From Myxococcaceae bacterium (GTDB taxonomy: Bacteria; Myxococcota; Myxococcia; Myxococcales; Myxococcaceae), in the NCBI GenBank assembly GCA_016793095.1, contig JAEUJQ010000056.1, positions 1 to 64,000 on the forward strand: a stretch of 64,000 nucleotides of DNA, read 5' to 3'. The position numbers and the translations under genes are program-made. Shown here piece by piece: positions 49,200 to 59,923 of this stretch. The notes below the pieces were generated by a model that worked only from the letters and a program-made list of their open reading frames with translations, did no database searches and was not told where the DNA came from. Position 1 is the stretch's first letter, and every line of letters starts with the position of its first letter.

Positions 49200-50110
49200 G
49201 TGCGCTTCCTGCCACGGGCGGGCGCGGATTTCGAACGGGATCCGCCCGCTGGCTTCGCCGCGCGCCCCTTCGCCTTCGCCGGCCGCTTCCCGGGCTTGCC
49301 GGGCTTCGGCTGACACGACGGGCAGAAGAAGGTGGTGCGGCCACCCTGGTCCACGCTGGCGATGGGCGCGTGGCAGACGGGGCAGGGCTCGCCGTCGCGG
49401 CCGTAGACGAGGAAGGGGTTCTTCGCGCCGGGCTCCTCGACGTACTCGATCTCCTCGCCGGCCTCGGCCTCGAGCGCGAACGAGATGCCGTCGTGAATGG
49501 CCTTCGCCAGCCGCGCCCACTCGTCCTTCGTGAGCGAGCCGGGCGCGCGGGCCGGGTGCAGGTTCGCGCGGAAGAGCGCCTCGGCTGCGTGGATGTTGCC
49601 GAGCCCCGCGACGCGCTCCTGGTCCATCAAGGCCACCTTGAGCTCCTGCCTGGACGCAGCGAGCGCGGCCTCGAGCTGCGCGGCCGTGAGGCCATCGACG
49701 AGCGGGTCGATGCCCAGCTTCGCCACCGCCTGGTTGCGCGACAGCTCGGCGGCGGGCACCGGCTGGATGAGGCCGAACAGGCGCGGGTCCTGGAAGTGAA
49801 TGACCTCGCCCGAGTCGAGGACGAAGCGCGCGCGGCTCCACCTCGCCTCGGCGCCCGCCGGGCGCTTGAGGAACTTGCCCGTCATGCCGAGGTGGGCGAT
49901 GGCGCCGCGGCCGTCGGAGAAGGTCAGCAGCAGGAACTTACCGCGTCGCTCGATGCGCTCGACCCGACCCACCAGCGCCTCGACGTCCTTCACGTTCGAG
50001 CCGCGGAACGTGCGCACCTTCGGGTCAGCCTCGGTGCGGACGATGGAGCGACCGTCCACCCACTTCGTCAGCGCGCGTCGGGCGAACTCGACCTCGGGGA
50101 GCTCAGGCAT
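49196..50110 (-). CDS. mutM: Formamidopyrimidine-DNA glycosylase
   Basis: 304 residues. The catalytic N-terminus PELPEVE follows the initiator Met (Pro2, Glu3), and the DNA-binding motifs are present: RRGKFLLLTF, HLGMTGKF, MDQERVAGLGNIHAAEAL. The C-terminal zinc finger has four Cys (CPVCHAPIASVDQGG, FFCPSC). After the finger, where family members normally end, this protein adds about 40 Lys/Pro/Arg-rich residues (PKPGKPGKRPAKAKGRAAKP ...), a basic tail that probably increases DNA binding. It removes oxidised purines. ATGA overlap with the downstream epimerase gene. Confidence 0.95.
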   Translation of the reverse strand: MPELPEVEFARRALTKWVDGRSIVRTEADPKVRTFRGSNVKDVEALVGRVERIERRGKFLLLTFSDGRGAIAHLGMTGKFLKRPAGAEARWSRARFVLDSGEVIHFQDPRLFGLIQPVPAAELSRNQAVAKLGIDPLVDGLTAAQLEAALAASRQELKVALMDQERVAGLGNIHAAEALFRANLHPARAPGSLTKDEWARLAKAIHDGISFALEAEAGEEIEYVEEPGAKNPFLVYGRDGEPCPVCHAPIASVDQGGRTTFFCPSCQPKPGKPGKRPAKAKGRAAKPAGGSRSKSAPARGRKRT

Positions 50111-50165
50111 GCAGGGTGATGTAGCGGCAGGCCCCGACGGAGGCGAGCGTGGAGTGAGCTCGGCT

Positions 50166-50612
50166 TCAGCGTGGAGTCGAGCGGGCCGGCCGGGGAACGC
50201 GCAGGTGCGCCGCGAGCGCGTCGAGCACCGCGCCCTGACTCGCGCGCAGGTCCGCCTCCGAGAGGTAGAGCGCTGCGCCCGCGCGGGCAGGTCGCTCGGC
50301 GAAGCCCAGGAGCTCGACGCCGGGCAGATCGACCCGAACGCCTTGTCGCGCGGAGGCCAGCGTCGACAGGCCCGTCACCACCAGGGGCTTCGTCGGCCAC
50401 CGGGCCCTGAGCGCGGCGTGCACTTCACCGGGGCTCGCCCTCACGGTGGAGGTGGGCGCGAGGCTGACGACCGCTCCGACGAACTCGAGTCCCGGGAGCC
50501 CTCGCAGCTCGTCGAGGGAGCTGAGACGCACCGGCTCGAGCCCGAGCGCGATGGCGGTCTCGCTCATCAGCTTGACGATGAAGTCATGGGGACGGGCGAG
50601 CAGCAGCTTCAT
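50166..50612 (-). CDS. Hypothetical alpha/beta protein
   Basis: 148 residues from ATG 50612 (MKLLLARPHDFIVKLMSETA). It alternates beta strands and helices (FVGAVVSLAPTSTV, KPLVVTGLSTLASARQGVRV, VELLGFAERP) and could adopt a receiver-like or Rossmann-like fold, but the acidic receiver residues are missing. It may be a degenerate receiver or an unrelated conserved protein. Isolated between mutM and the YiiX-like gene, same strand. No strong ribosome site was identified. Confidence 0.6.
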   Translation of the reverse strand: MKLLLARPHDFIVKLMSETAIALGLEPVRLSSLDELRGLPGLEFVGAVVSLAPTSTVRASPGEVHAALRARWPTKPLVVTGLSTLASARQGVRVDLPGVELLGFAERPARAGAALYLSEADLRASQGAVLDALAAHLRVPRPARSTPR

Positions 50613-50659
50613 CGCCTCGAGCCTATGGAGGCGCCGACGCCCGCGCGCAACCGAATCGT

Positions 50660-51271
50660 TCACTCGAAGTCGGAGTGGACGGTGACGAAGTGCGGGTCGG
50701 AGGCGAGGCTGGCCGGCGTCACCAGCGTCTGCTCGAGCTCGATGCCCAGCTTCGGGCCCAGGGCGAGATCGGCCTTCGACAGGTGCAGGGCCTTCACCTG
50801 CTGCTGCGCGCCGACGCTCACGCCCGCGCCGCGCTCGAACGCCTTCGTCACCAGCTCGCTGCAGTAGAGCCGCTCGTCGTCCCAGCGGTAGCGCGCGTCG
50901 TAGGGCTTGCCGAGCTGCTCCTTCGCCGCCCCGACGACGTGCCCCAACGCAGCCTCGTCGAGCTCCCTCGCCCGCAGCACCGTCACCCGGCCGCCCACCC
51001 CGCGGGCCCGCCACGTCTTCCACGGTGTGCGCGAGACGGGCTGCACCGCCTCGATGACGAAGACGCCGTCGTTCGCCACCTCGACGAGCCCGACGTGGGA
51101 GTACGGGCTGTCGCTGACGCGGCGGATGAGGGCGGAGCGGCTGGAGGTCGAGGTCTGCAACACGACGTCTCCCGTCTTCACGGGGACTTCGCGAACCGCC
51201 GGGCTGGCCTGCGGCTTCCCGGACACGAAGACGAGGACCGCCAGACACACCAGTCGGAACAAAACGCCCAT
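50660..51271 (-). CDS. YiiX-like papain-fold (permuted NlpC/P60) hydrolase
   Basis: 203 residues. A signal peptide (GVLFRLVCLAVLVFVSG) directs export. The permuted NlpC/P60 (YiiX/YebB, C92-like) signature is visible: catalytic His59 in SDSPYSHVGLVEV and Cys137 in DERLYCSELV. Members act as cysteine hydrolases on cell-wall peptides or lipids. ATG 51271 was chosen over upstream in-frame starts because it begins the signal peptide directly. It is divergent from the cysteine-rich protein gene, 41 bases apart. Confidence 0.82.
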   Translation of the reverse strand: MGVLFRLVCLAVLVFVSGKPQASPAVREVPVKTGDVVLQTSTSSRSALIRRVSDSPYSHVGLVEVANDGVFVIEAVQPVSRTPWKTWRARGVGGRVTVLRARELDEAALGHVVGAAKEQLGKPYDARYRWDDERLYCSELVTKAFERGAGVSVGAQQQVKALHLSKADLALGPKLGIELEQTLVTPASLASDPHFVTVHSDFE

Positions 51272-51312
51272 GCCTCGCGTCGAGAGCAACGTTCGTTCCA
51301 ACTCCCTGTAAA

Positions 51313-52074
51313 GTGACCTCCGTGCGACACCTTCTCCTCTTCGCTGCCCTGCTCCCCCTCGTCGCGGTGGGACAGGTGAATGAGTGTTCCGAGCAGTTCC
51401 TGGAGTGCCGCGAGGACTGCTCGCTCGAGCACAGCTCCATTCGCGCCGACGCCCCGAAGAAGCTGAACAAGTGCATCAAGAAGTGCCAGAAGAAGCTCAC
51501 CACCTGTGAGGAGCGCGAGCTCGAGACGAAGAGCAACTCGCTCGAGGCCGGCGCCCTCGACAAGTCACCGGTGAGCAGCGACGTGGACGAGCAGGGCATG
51601 CCGACCCGTACGGCCGTCAAGAAGGCGAAGACGAGCGACGACGAGGTGCGCCGGTCCTCACCCGGAGACGATCTGCGGGACGACCGGCCAGCGCCCGCGC
51701 CCGCGCCTGTCGAGGAGAAGAAGCCCTCGAAGAAGGCGAAGCCCGAGGAGGCCGAAGAGCGCCGCCCGCCCCGTGAAGAGGTGCGCGAGTCCGAGATTCC
51801 GAAGTCGTCGCGCACCGAGCTCAAGGTGGCCGAGCCCACGAAGAAGGACGAGCCGAAGAAGCCCGAGCCCGAGCCCACCAGGAGGGCCGAGCCCGACGCC
51901 ATCGTGATGACGCCGAAGGCCGAGGCGAAGAAGCCCGCCGAAGACGAGCTGCGCGACGACCGACCCCGCGCGTCCGAGCCGCCCACGAAGAAGGCCGAGA
52001 AGAAGAAGGACGACCTGCCGCCCCCGCCGCCGAAGCCGAAGGAAGAAGACCACGACGACCTGCGGAACTTCTGA
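51313..52074 (+). CDS. Secreted Lys/Glu-rich protein with N-terminal cysteines
   Basis: 253 residues. A signal peptide (HLLLFAALLPLVAVGQ) precedes a short cysteine-rich helical region (CSEQFLECREDCSLEH ... CIKKCQKKLTTC, six Cys in about 45 residues). The remaining 190 residues are low-complexity Lys/Glu/Pro/Asp, twice containing DDLRDDRP/EDELRDDRPR-type motifs, probably disordered. GTG 51313 and GTG 51322 are both possible starts. It overlaps the next gene by one base (TGATG), so the two are coupled. The function is unknown; the pattern suggests a crosslinked head with an extended charged tail. Confidence 0.72.
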   Translation: MTSVRHLLLFAALLPLVAVGQVNECSEQFLECREDCSLEHSSIRADAPKKLNKCIKKCQKKLTTCEERELETKSNSLEAGALDKSPVSSDVDEQGMPTRTAVKKAKTSDDEVRRSSPGDDLRDDRPAPAPAPVEEKKPSKKAKPEEAEERRPPREEVRESEIPKSSRTELKVAEPTKKDEPKKPEPEPTRRAEPDAIVMTPKAEAKKPAEDELRDDRPRASEPPTKKAEKKKDDLPPPPPKPKEEDHDDLRNF

Positions 52075-52262
52075 TGGCCGGGCGTCCGCGCCAGCGAGGG
52101 CGCTTCTCGAAGAGCGACGGGCTGCCGTTCGACGTCATCGGCGCGACGCTCGGGCTCTTCTTCGCGGGCCTGTGCCTCGGCGTGCCTGCGCTCTGGTTCC
52201 TGCCGCAGCTGAAGCCGCTCGAGGTCCGTGGCCAGGTGGTGCAGGAGCGAGGGTATGACTGA
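52074..52262 (+). CDS. Small single-span membrane protein
   Basis: 62 residues. A basic N-terminus (AGRPRQRGRFSKSDG) is followed by one membrane helix (FDVIGATLGLFFAGLCLGVPALWFL) and a short tail. ATG 52074 overlaps the preceding stop by one base, so translation is coupled to the Lys/Glu-rich protein. It ends 8 bases before the convergent EamA gene. No family recognised; an accessory to its neighbour is the natural guess. Confidence 0.62.
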   Translation: MAGRPRQRGRFSKSDGLPFDVIGATLGLFFAGLCLGVPALWFLPQLKPLEVRGQVVQERGYD

Positions 52263-52270
52263 GGGCGCGC

Positions 52271-53164
52271 TCAGCTCCGTTGCGCGAGCCGCACGCCGAG
52301 CAGCACGAACGCGCCGCCCACCAGGGTCTCCCACCCGAGCTGCTCGTCGAGCAGCCCCCACGCGGCGAGCGCCGTGGCGATGGGCTGCAGGTTCGCGAAC
52401 ACGGCGACGCGCGAGGCCTCGGTGCGCGAGAGCGCGTAGTTCCACAGCGCGTACGAGCCCATGCTCGTGAGCACCACGAGGTAGAACAGGCACCACCAGA
52501 CGATCGCCGGCGCCGCGAGGAACTCCTCGAGCTTCACCACGAAGGGCGCGGCCGGCAGGCACCACAGCGCTCCGGCGATGAGGCTCCAGCCAGCCGTGCG
52601 CAGGCCGCCGAACTCCCGGGCCATGTCGCGCGACTCTGCCGTCCAGAAGACCCACGCCACCACCGCCCCGAGGATGAAGAGGTCTCCCACCATCGGCCCC
52701 AGCGCCGCGGCGAGCCCTCGGCCGAGGAGCAGCACCAGCACGCCCGCGAAGGCCACCGCGATGCCCACGAGGCGCGACGGGTTGGGGCGCTCCTTCTTCC
52801 GCGCGACCCCGAGCAGGTACACCCCCACCGGCGTCAGCCCGTACAGGAGCCCGGCGTGCGTCGCCTTCGATTGCGAGAGGCCGTACACGAAGAAGCCCTG
52901 GTTCACCGGCCCCGCGAGCAGGCCGAAGCCAAGCCACCAACGCCAGGTGCTGCGCGGCGGCAGCCGTGGCCCGCCGAGCGCCGCCAACAGCCCGAGGTAG
53001 CCCGCTGCCGAGAGGAGGATGCGCAGCGTCACGAGGGAGATCGCGTCGACGTCTTGCGTGGCGCGCCGGGCAGCGAGGTGCGTGCCCGCTGAGATGGCGG
53101 TCTGGCCCAGCAGCGCGAGCAGCACCGGCAGCGGCAACGGCCGGCGCGAAACGACCTCAGTCAC
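52271..53164 (-). CDS. EamA-family (DMT) transporter, second copy
   Basis: 297 residues with ten predicted helices in two EamA repeats (LPVLLALLGQTAISAGTHLA start; GDLFILGAVVAWVFWTAESR for the second half). It is a distinct subfamily from the EamA at 19087, with less than obvious similarity outside the fold. The substrate is unknown. It is convergent with the small membrane protein and 25 bases after maeB on the same strand, so it may be co-transcribed with maeB. Confidence 0.87.
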   Translation of the reverse strand: MTEVVSRRPLPLPVLLALLGQTAISAGTHLAARRATQDVDAISLVTLRILLSAAGYLGLLAALGGPRLPPRSTWRWWLGFGLLAGPVNQGFFVYGLSQSKATHAGLLYGLTPVGVYLLGVARKKERPNPSRLVGIAVAFAGVLVLLLGRGLAAALGPMVGDLFILGAVVAWVFWTAESRDMAREFGGLRTAGWSLIAGALWCLPAAPFVVKLEEFLAAPAIVWWCLFYLVVLTSMGSYALWNYALSRTEASRVAVFANLQPIATALAAWGLLDEQLGWETLVGGAFVLLGVRLAQRS

Positions 53165-53189
53165 GTGACGCCTCGTGCACGCCGTCGGG

Positions 53190-55484
<2,295 letters not shown>

Positions 55485-55542
55485 GGCCGCTCACCGTGCC
55501 TGACCCACGCGCGCTGGCCATGGAAAAAGGTGAATGGGTGGG

Positions 55543-56544
55543 TCAAGCGAGCTGACTGAGCGCCCAGCGCGCGGCGTCCCGAACGCGCTCGTCTTCGTCG
55601 CCGGCGAGGCGCTCCAGCACGCCACGGGCCCCGGGGCGCTTCAGGGCGCCGAGCGCGTAGGCGGCGTTGCGGCGCAGCCCGTGGTAGCCCGCGCGCACGA
55701 GGGCGGTGCCCGGCGCCCACGAGTCGTACTGCGCCTTCGTCATGGCGGCGAGCTCGAGCACCGTCACGCTCGCGACGTCGCGTGGTGTGAAGCGGGCCGA
55801 GGCGCGCAGCGGGGTGGCGTTGAGCGGGCACACGTCCTGGCAGACGTCGCAGCCGAACACGTGGCCGGCCATCGCGTGCCGGAGCGGCTCGGGGGCGACG
55901 CCGTCGTTCTCGATCGTCTGGTACGAGAGGCAGGCGCGCGCGTCGACGACGCGGTCGCTGACGAACGCCCCCGTCGGGCAGGACGTGAGACACAGGGTGC
56001 AGCGCCCGCACGCGTCGGGCGTCGGCCCCGAGGCGTACGCGTCGACCTCGGCGTCGAGGATCATCGTCGCGAGCACCACCCAGGAGCCGAAGGCGGGCGT
56101 GATGAAGCAGGCGTTCTTGCCGACGTAGCCGAGCCCGGCGCGCGCGGCCCAGACCTTCTCCATCACCGGGTTCGCGTCCACCGAGCCGTAGTCGTTCACT
56201 CCCGGGAACGCCTGCCTGAGCGCGCGCCGCAGGCCGCGCAGCCGGTCCCGCATCGTGGCGTGGTAGTCGCGGCCCCGCGCGTACCGGGCGATCGGCGCCT
56301 CGTCGTCGGTGTGCCAGTAGTTCGCGGCGAGCGCGATCACCGTGCGTGCGCCGGGCAGCAGCTTCGAGACGTCGAGGCGCTCGGCGACGCGCTCAGCCAT
56401 CCAGTCGAGGTCGGCGTGATGGCCCTGCGCCAGCCAGTCTTCGAGCAGCGTCGGCTCGATGGGCTCGGCGCGCGCGAAGCCGACGAGGTCGAACCCGGCG
56501 GTCGTCGCGAGCTCTCTCAGGCGCTCGCTGGGCAGGCGCGACAC
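55543..56544 (-). CDS. queG: Epoxyqueuosine reductase
   Basis: 333 residues; last step of queuosine biosynthesis on tRNA. The cobalamin-binding region (YARGRDYHATMRDRLRGLR) and two 4Fe-4S motifs (CGRCTLCLTSCPTGAF; CDVCQDVCPLNATP) are complete, and the C-terminal HEAT-like part (YHGLRRNAAYALGALKRPGA) is present, all as in functional QueG. GTG 56544 starts one base after the stop of the adenosyltransferase gene, a pairing of two cobalamin-dependent functions. The QueG reaction itself uses cobalamin, so the context is consistent. Confidence 0.94.
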   Translation of the reverse strand: MSRLPSERLRELATTAGFDLVGFARAEPIEPTLLEDWLAQGHHADLDWMAERVAERLDVSKLLPGARTVIALAANYWHTDDEAPIARYARGRDYHATMRDRLRGLRRALRQAFPGVNDYGSVDANPVMEKVWAARAGLGYVGKNACFITPAFGSWVVLATMILDAEVDAYASGPTPDACGRCTLCLTSCPTGAFVSDRVVDARACLSYQTIENDGVAPEPLRHAMAGHVFGCDVCQDVCPLNATPLRASARFTPRDVASVTVLELAAMTKAQYDSWAPGTALVRAGYHGLRRNAAYALGALKRPGARGVLERLAGDEDERVRDAARWALSQLA

Positions 56545-56545
56545 G

Positions 56546-57100
56546 TCAGGCCTTCTTCGGCGCCACCCACGGCACGTCGGCGCGGCCAGCGCGGAAGTTG
56601 ATCACGCGAGCCATCACGAAGAGCAGGTCGGACAGGCGGTTCAGGTACACGACGATGTCCTGCTCGACGTCGCCGGCGCGCATGAGGGGCACGATTCGGC
56701 GCTCGGCCCGCCGGCAGACACACCGCGCGTGGTGCAGGGCGGCCGCCGCCTTCGTCCCTCCCGGCACGATGAACGAGGTCAGCGCAGGCAGCTCCTTGTC
56801 GAACTCGTCCATCACCCGCTCCATCGCGGCGATCCACTCGAGGTCGAGCTGCGGAATGTGGGCCGCCGCCTTGCTGCCCGCTGGCGTCGCGAGGATGGAG
56901 CCGATCGTGAAGAGCTGGCTCTGCAGCGCCTGCGCGAGCTCGTCGAGCTGCCCAAGGCCCTCAGCGCGCGCGACGCCGAGCACCGAGTTCAGCTCGTCCA
57001 CCTGTCCGTACGACTCGACGCGGTCGCTCTCCTTGCCGACGCGCCCGCCGCCGAAGAGAGAGGTGTCTCCGCCGTCACCGGTCTTCGTGTAGATCTTCAT
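56546..57100 (-). CDS. ATP:cob(I)alamin adenosyltransferase, PduO type
   Basis: 184 residues. PduO-type signature: KIYTKTGDGGDTSLFGG at the N-terminus, SYGQVDELNSVLGVAR, and RCVCRRAERRIV ... YLNRLSDLLFVMAR near the end. It adenosylates cob(I)alamin to the coenzyme used by methylmalonyl-CoA mutase. ATG 57100 is preferred over an upstream in-frame codon because it gives the standard MKIYTKTGD start. With the epimerase at 48783 it points to a B12-dependent propionyl-CoA pathway; the mutase is not in view. Confidence 0.93.
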   Translation of the reverse strand: MKIYTKTGDGGDTSLFGGGRVGKESDRVESYGQVDELNSVLGVARAEGLGQLDELAQALQSQLFTIGSILATPAGSKAAAHIPQLDLEWIAAMERVMDEFDKELPALTSFIVPGGTKAAAALHHARCVCRRAERRIVPLMRAGDVEQDIVVYLNRLSDLLFVMARVINFRAGRADVPWVAPKKA

Positions 57101-57145
57101 GGCCTGCTCGTAACCCCCGCGCGGCGGCTCGTCCACGCCGTGTGC

Positions 57146-57496
57146 TCAATCGGGGATCCAGGTCGTCACCGAGCTCACCCCACCGTCGAGGTGGTGCACG
57201 TGCAGGAACCAGCTGCCGACGGGCGGGCCGTTGCGCCTCACCAGCCCGAGCGTCGCGACCCCCGCGTCGTCGGGGCCCTGGTCTGCCTCGGGGGCGCGCT
57301 CGAAGCCCAGGGCCGCGGCGCTCGTCATCACCGCCTCGACGCGCGTTCCCGCGGGCGTGTGCTCGAAGCGCTTGAACTCGATGAGGTCTCTCGAGGTCCG
57401 AACGCCGCACCAGCCGCACGTCACCACCGCCAGCGTCACCACGGCGCCGCACCCGAGGAACGCCCTGGACGGGCCCTTGCCGACGCGCGCGGTCAC
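57146..57496 (-). CDS. Hypothetical membrane-anchored protein
   Basis: 116 residues from GTG 57496. A hydrophobic N-terminal helix (AFLGCGAVVTLAVVTCGWCG) is followed by a beta-like domain (RTSRDLIEFKRFEHTPAG, GSWFLHVHHLDGGVSSVTTW). The GTG overlaps the folA stop by 4 bases. The Cys in the helix might be a lipobox (TLAVVTC), but the signal is not clean. Unknown function, in the folate/queuosine gene run. Confidence 0.6.
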   Translation of the reverse strand: MTARVGKGPSRAFLGCGAVVTLAVVTCGWCGVRTSRDLIEFKRFEHTPAGTRVEAVMTSAAALGFERAPEADQGPDDAGVATLGLVRRNGPPVGSWFLHVHHLDGGVSSVTTWIPD

Positions 57497-57972
57497 GGTC
57501 GCTCCAGCTCGAGGAACAGCACCTCGGGCGTCTGGCCCTGCTCGCGCTTCACCTCGCGCCACTCCGATGGCTCCCACGGCGGAAAGAACGTGTCGGCCTC
57601 GACGTCGCGGTCGATCTGCGTGAGGAAGAGGCGCGTCGCGAGCGGCAGCGCCTCGGCGTACAGCCTGGCGCCACCGATGATCATCGGCAGCGGGTCGGAC
57701 GTGCGCGCGAGGGCGAGGGCGGCGTCGAGCGACGGCGCGACCTCAGCGCCCGGCGCCTCCCGGAGCGTGCGGCTGACGACGATGTTCCGTCGCTCCACCA
57801 GCGGCTTGCCCAGGGACTCCCACGTCGCGCGGCCCATGATGACCGCGTGGTGCAGGGTCACCGCCTTGAAGTGCCTCAAGTCTTCGGGGATGCGCCACGG
57901 CAGCGCGTTGTTCTTCCCGATGGCGCCGCGCCTCGCGACCGCGACCACCAGCCCGAGCGGTTGACGTGTCAT
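57493..57972 (-). CDS. folA: Dihydrofolate reductase
   Basis: 159 residues, standard for bacterial DHFR. The fold is clear: LGLVVAVARRGAIGKNNALPW, PEDLRHFKAVTLHHAVIMGR, NIVVSRTLREAPGAEV and PMIIGGARLYAEALP (GG of the cofactor loop). It regenerates tetrahydrofolate used by ThyA. It follows thyA with a one-base gap and overlaps the next small gene, the common thyA-folA order. Confidence 0.95.
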   Translation of the reverse strand: MTRQPLGLVVAVARRGAIGKNNALPWRIPEDLRHFKAVTLHHAVIMGRATWESLGKPLVERRNIVVSRTLREAPGAEVAPSLDAALALARTSDPLPMIIGGARLYAEALPLATRLFLTQIDRDVEADTFFPPWEPSEWREVKREQGQTPEVLFLELERP

Positions 57973-57973
57973 C

Positions 57974-58822
57974 TCAGACCGCCACCGGCGCCTTGATGGC
58001 GGGGTGCGGGTCGTAGCCTTCGAGCGTGAAGTCCTCGTACTGGAACTCGAACAGGTTCTTGCGCTCGGGGTTCACCTTCATGCGGGGCAGCGCGCGGGGC
58101 TCGCGCGACAGTTGCTCGCGCGCCTGCTCGACGTGGTTGTTGTACAGGTGAACGTCTCCGAAGCTGTGCACGAAGTCGCCGGGCTTCAGCCCGCTCGCCC
58201 GCGCCACCATCATCGTGAGCAGCGCGTAGCTCGCGATGTTGAACGGCACCCCGAGGAAGACGTCGCCCGACCGCTGGTAGAGGTGACAGGACAGCTCGTC
58301 GTCTTGAACGTGGAACTGGAAGAGCGTGTGACAGGGCGGCAGCGCCACCTGATCGGCCTCGCGCGGGTTCCAGCCCGTGACGAGCAGGCGCCGGCTCATC
58401 GGGTTCTCGCGGAGATCGCGCACCACCCGGGCGAGCTGATCGAAGCCGTCGCGTTCGTAGGTGCCGTCGGCGCGTTTCGTCGCCCCGAAGTTGCGCCACT
58501 GGTGCCCGTAGACCGGCCCGAGGTCGCCCTCGTTCCGGCCAAAACGCGCGGTCTGCTCGGCCGTCGCCCACTCGTCCCAGATGGAGACGCCCACGGCCTT
58601 GAGCGGCTGCACCGTCGTCTCGCCGCGCACGAACCAGAGCAGCTCGTGGATGATCGACTTGAGGTGCACCTTCTTCGTCGTCAGCAGCGGGAAGCTCGAG
58701 CGCAGGTCGAAGCGCAGCTGACCTCCGAAGAGCGCGCGCGTGCCGGTGCCGGTGCGATCGGCGCGCGGCTTTCCCTGCTCCAGGACGGCCTTCAACAGGT
58801 CGAGATACGCGCGTTCTGACAT
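57974..58822 (-). CDS. thyA: Thymidylate synthase
   Basis: 282 residues. dUMP methylation with CH2-folate. Motifs: [17 protein letters not shown] start of the core, [11 protein letters not shown], active-site Cys in [30 protein letters not shown] and [14 protein letters not shown] 58822 has GGAGG 6 bases upstream and is preferred over earlier in-frame codons. Length is slightly above the E. coli enzyme. First gene of the thyA-folA run. Confidence 0.95.
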   Translation of the reverse strand: MSERAYLDLLKAVLEQGKPRADRTGTGTRALFGGQLRFDLRSSFPLLTTKKVHLKSIIHELLWFVRGETTVQPLKAVGVSIWDEWATAEQTARFGRNEGDLGPVYGHQWRNFGATKRADGTYERDGFDQLARVVRDLRENPMSRRLLVTGWNPREADQVALPPCHTLFQFHVQDDELSCHLYQRSGDVFLGVPFNIASYALLTMMVARASGLKPGDFVHSFGDVHLYNNHVEQAREQLSREPRALPRMKVNPERKNLFEFQYEDFTLEGYDPHPAIKAPVAV

Positions 58823-58858
58823 CGGCTGCCTCCGTGGCGGCGAATCGAGCCACAAATG

Positions 58859-59923
58859 TCACGCCAGGTCGATCGTGTAGGCGCGCTCGTCGATCACGAA
58901 GGCGTCGCCTGGTTTCAGTGGGACCACCCACGGGCTCTGCAGCGCGGCGCTCCGTGAGCGGGTCCGCGTCCCCAGCGTGAACGAGGGGCGGGCGATGGTG
59001 AGCTCGGGCGTCGCGTGCCGGAGGCGCACGAAGCACAGGGGGCTGCCCTCGCCGACCTGCATGAAGCCGCGGTCGGGCACCGGGTCCACCCGAGAGCTCG
59101 TCTTCAACACGAGCGGTGCTGGCCGGGGAGTCTCGAGGACGCAGCCGCGGGAGACGAGCGCGCTCCACCGCCCCTGCCGCCACGTGCGCTCGAGCGCGTC
59201 TCCGACCGCGGGCTTGAGCCCATGCACCCGCAGCGTCGCGAGCCACGGGAGGCGCCGGGCGAGCAGGACGTCGAGCGCCGCGGTGATGGAGTCCTTCGTC
59301 GGCGCCTCGTCGCTCCAGGCGAGCAGGTCCACCTGCTGGACGAGGTGCGTCACGACGTGGGCGCTGACGCGATCGAGCCCCCGCAGGCTGCGCACGGCGG
59401 CTGACACGGCGACGCCGCGCGCCAGCGTCAGATCCAGGCGCGCGTCCTGCTCGAGCAGGGGCAGCTCGCCCATCCACTCGTCCTCGGTCCACTGGCCGGC
59501 GAGTCCGCGGAGTCGCGCGCCGAGCGGGTGCTGGCGCTCGAGCAGCGCGTCGCCGAGCACGTCGAGGCCCGTGACGCCGGGCGCCACCTCGCCGAGCTGT
59601 CCGTCGAGCGCCGCCGGCCACGCGAGCGACGGGGTCTGCGCGGAGACGACCCGGAAGAGCACGAACAGGGGGCCCATCTGCACCCGGAAGACCGTGGGGC
59701 TCAGGGACTCGAGCCGTGCCTGCTGGCCCCCGATGAAGCGCGGCGTGGCGCGCTCGAGCACGAGCTGCCAGCCCGCCCCGTCGGGGACGCCGGGGACCCG
59801 GACGGTGCCGGTCGGAGACAGCTCGAAGCCGTCGTCGAGAGGGAACCGCGCATACCGCTGTAGAGCGCCGCGCGCCGTCCGCGTCCCTTCCGGGAAGTCG
59901 AGCAGCTCGACGACCGACGTCAT
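58859..59923 (-). CDS. Possible bpX-type component of a ternary system
   Basis: 354 residues. It reads as a mixed alpha/beta protein (GWQLVLERATPRFIGGQQAR, VTHLVQQVDLLAWSDEAPTK) with an FHA-like C-terminal stretch (RPSFTLGTRTRSRSAALQSP). ATG 59923 overlaps the stop of the bpX6-like gene. I suspect, without certainty, that it is one of the bpX domains described in MoxR-vWA-beta-propeller ternary systems, mainly because of its fixed position beside the bpX6-like protein. No catalytic motif was identified. Confidence 0.55.
   Translation of the reverse strand: MTSVVELLDFPEGTRTARGALQRYARFPLDDGFELSPTGTVRVPGVPDGAGWQLVLERATPRFIGGQQARLESLSPTVFRVQMGPLFVLFRVVSAQTPSLAWPAALDGQLGEVAPGVTGLDVLGDALLERQHPLGARLRGLAGQWTEDEWMGELPLLEQDARLDLTLARGVAVSAAVRSLRGLDRVSAHVVTHLVQQVDLLAWSDEAPTKDSITAALDVLLARRLPWLATLRVHGLKPAVGDALERTWRQGRWSALVSRGCVLETPRPAPLVLKTSSRVDPVPDRGFMQVGEGSPLCFVRLRHATPELTIARPSFTLGTRTRSRSAALQSPWVVPLKPGDAFVIDERAYTIDLA

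Noticed and set aside
50613-52940. Upstream extension of the 50166 minus frame to 924 residues
   Set aside because: Runs opposite clear plus- and minus-strand genes; only the part from ATG 50612 has balanced protein composition.
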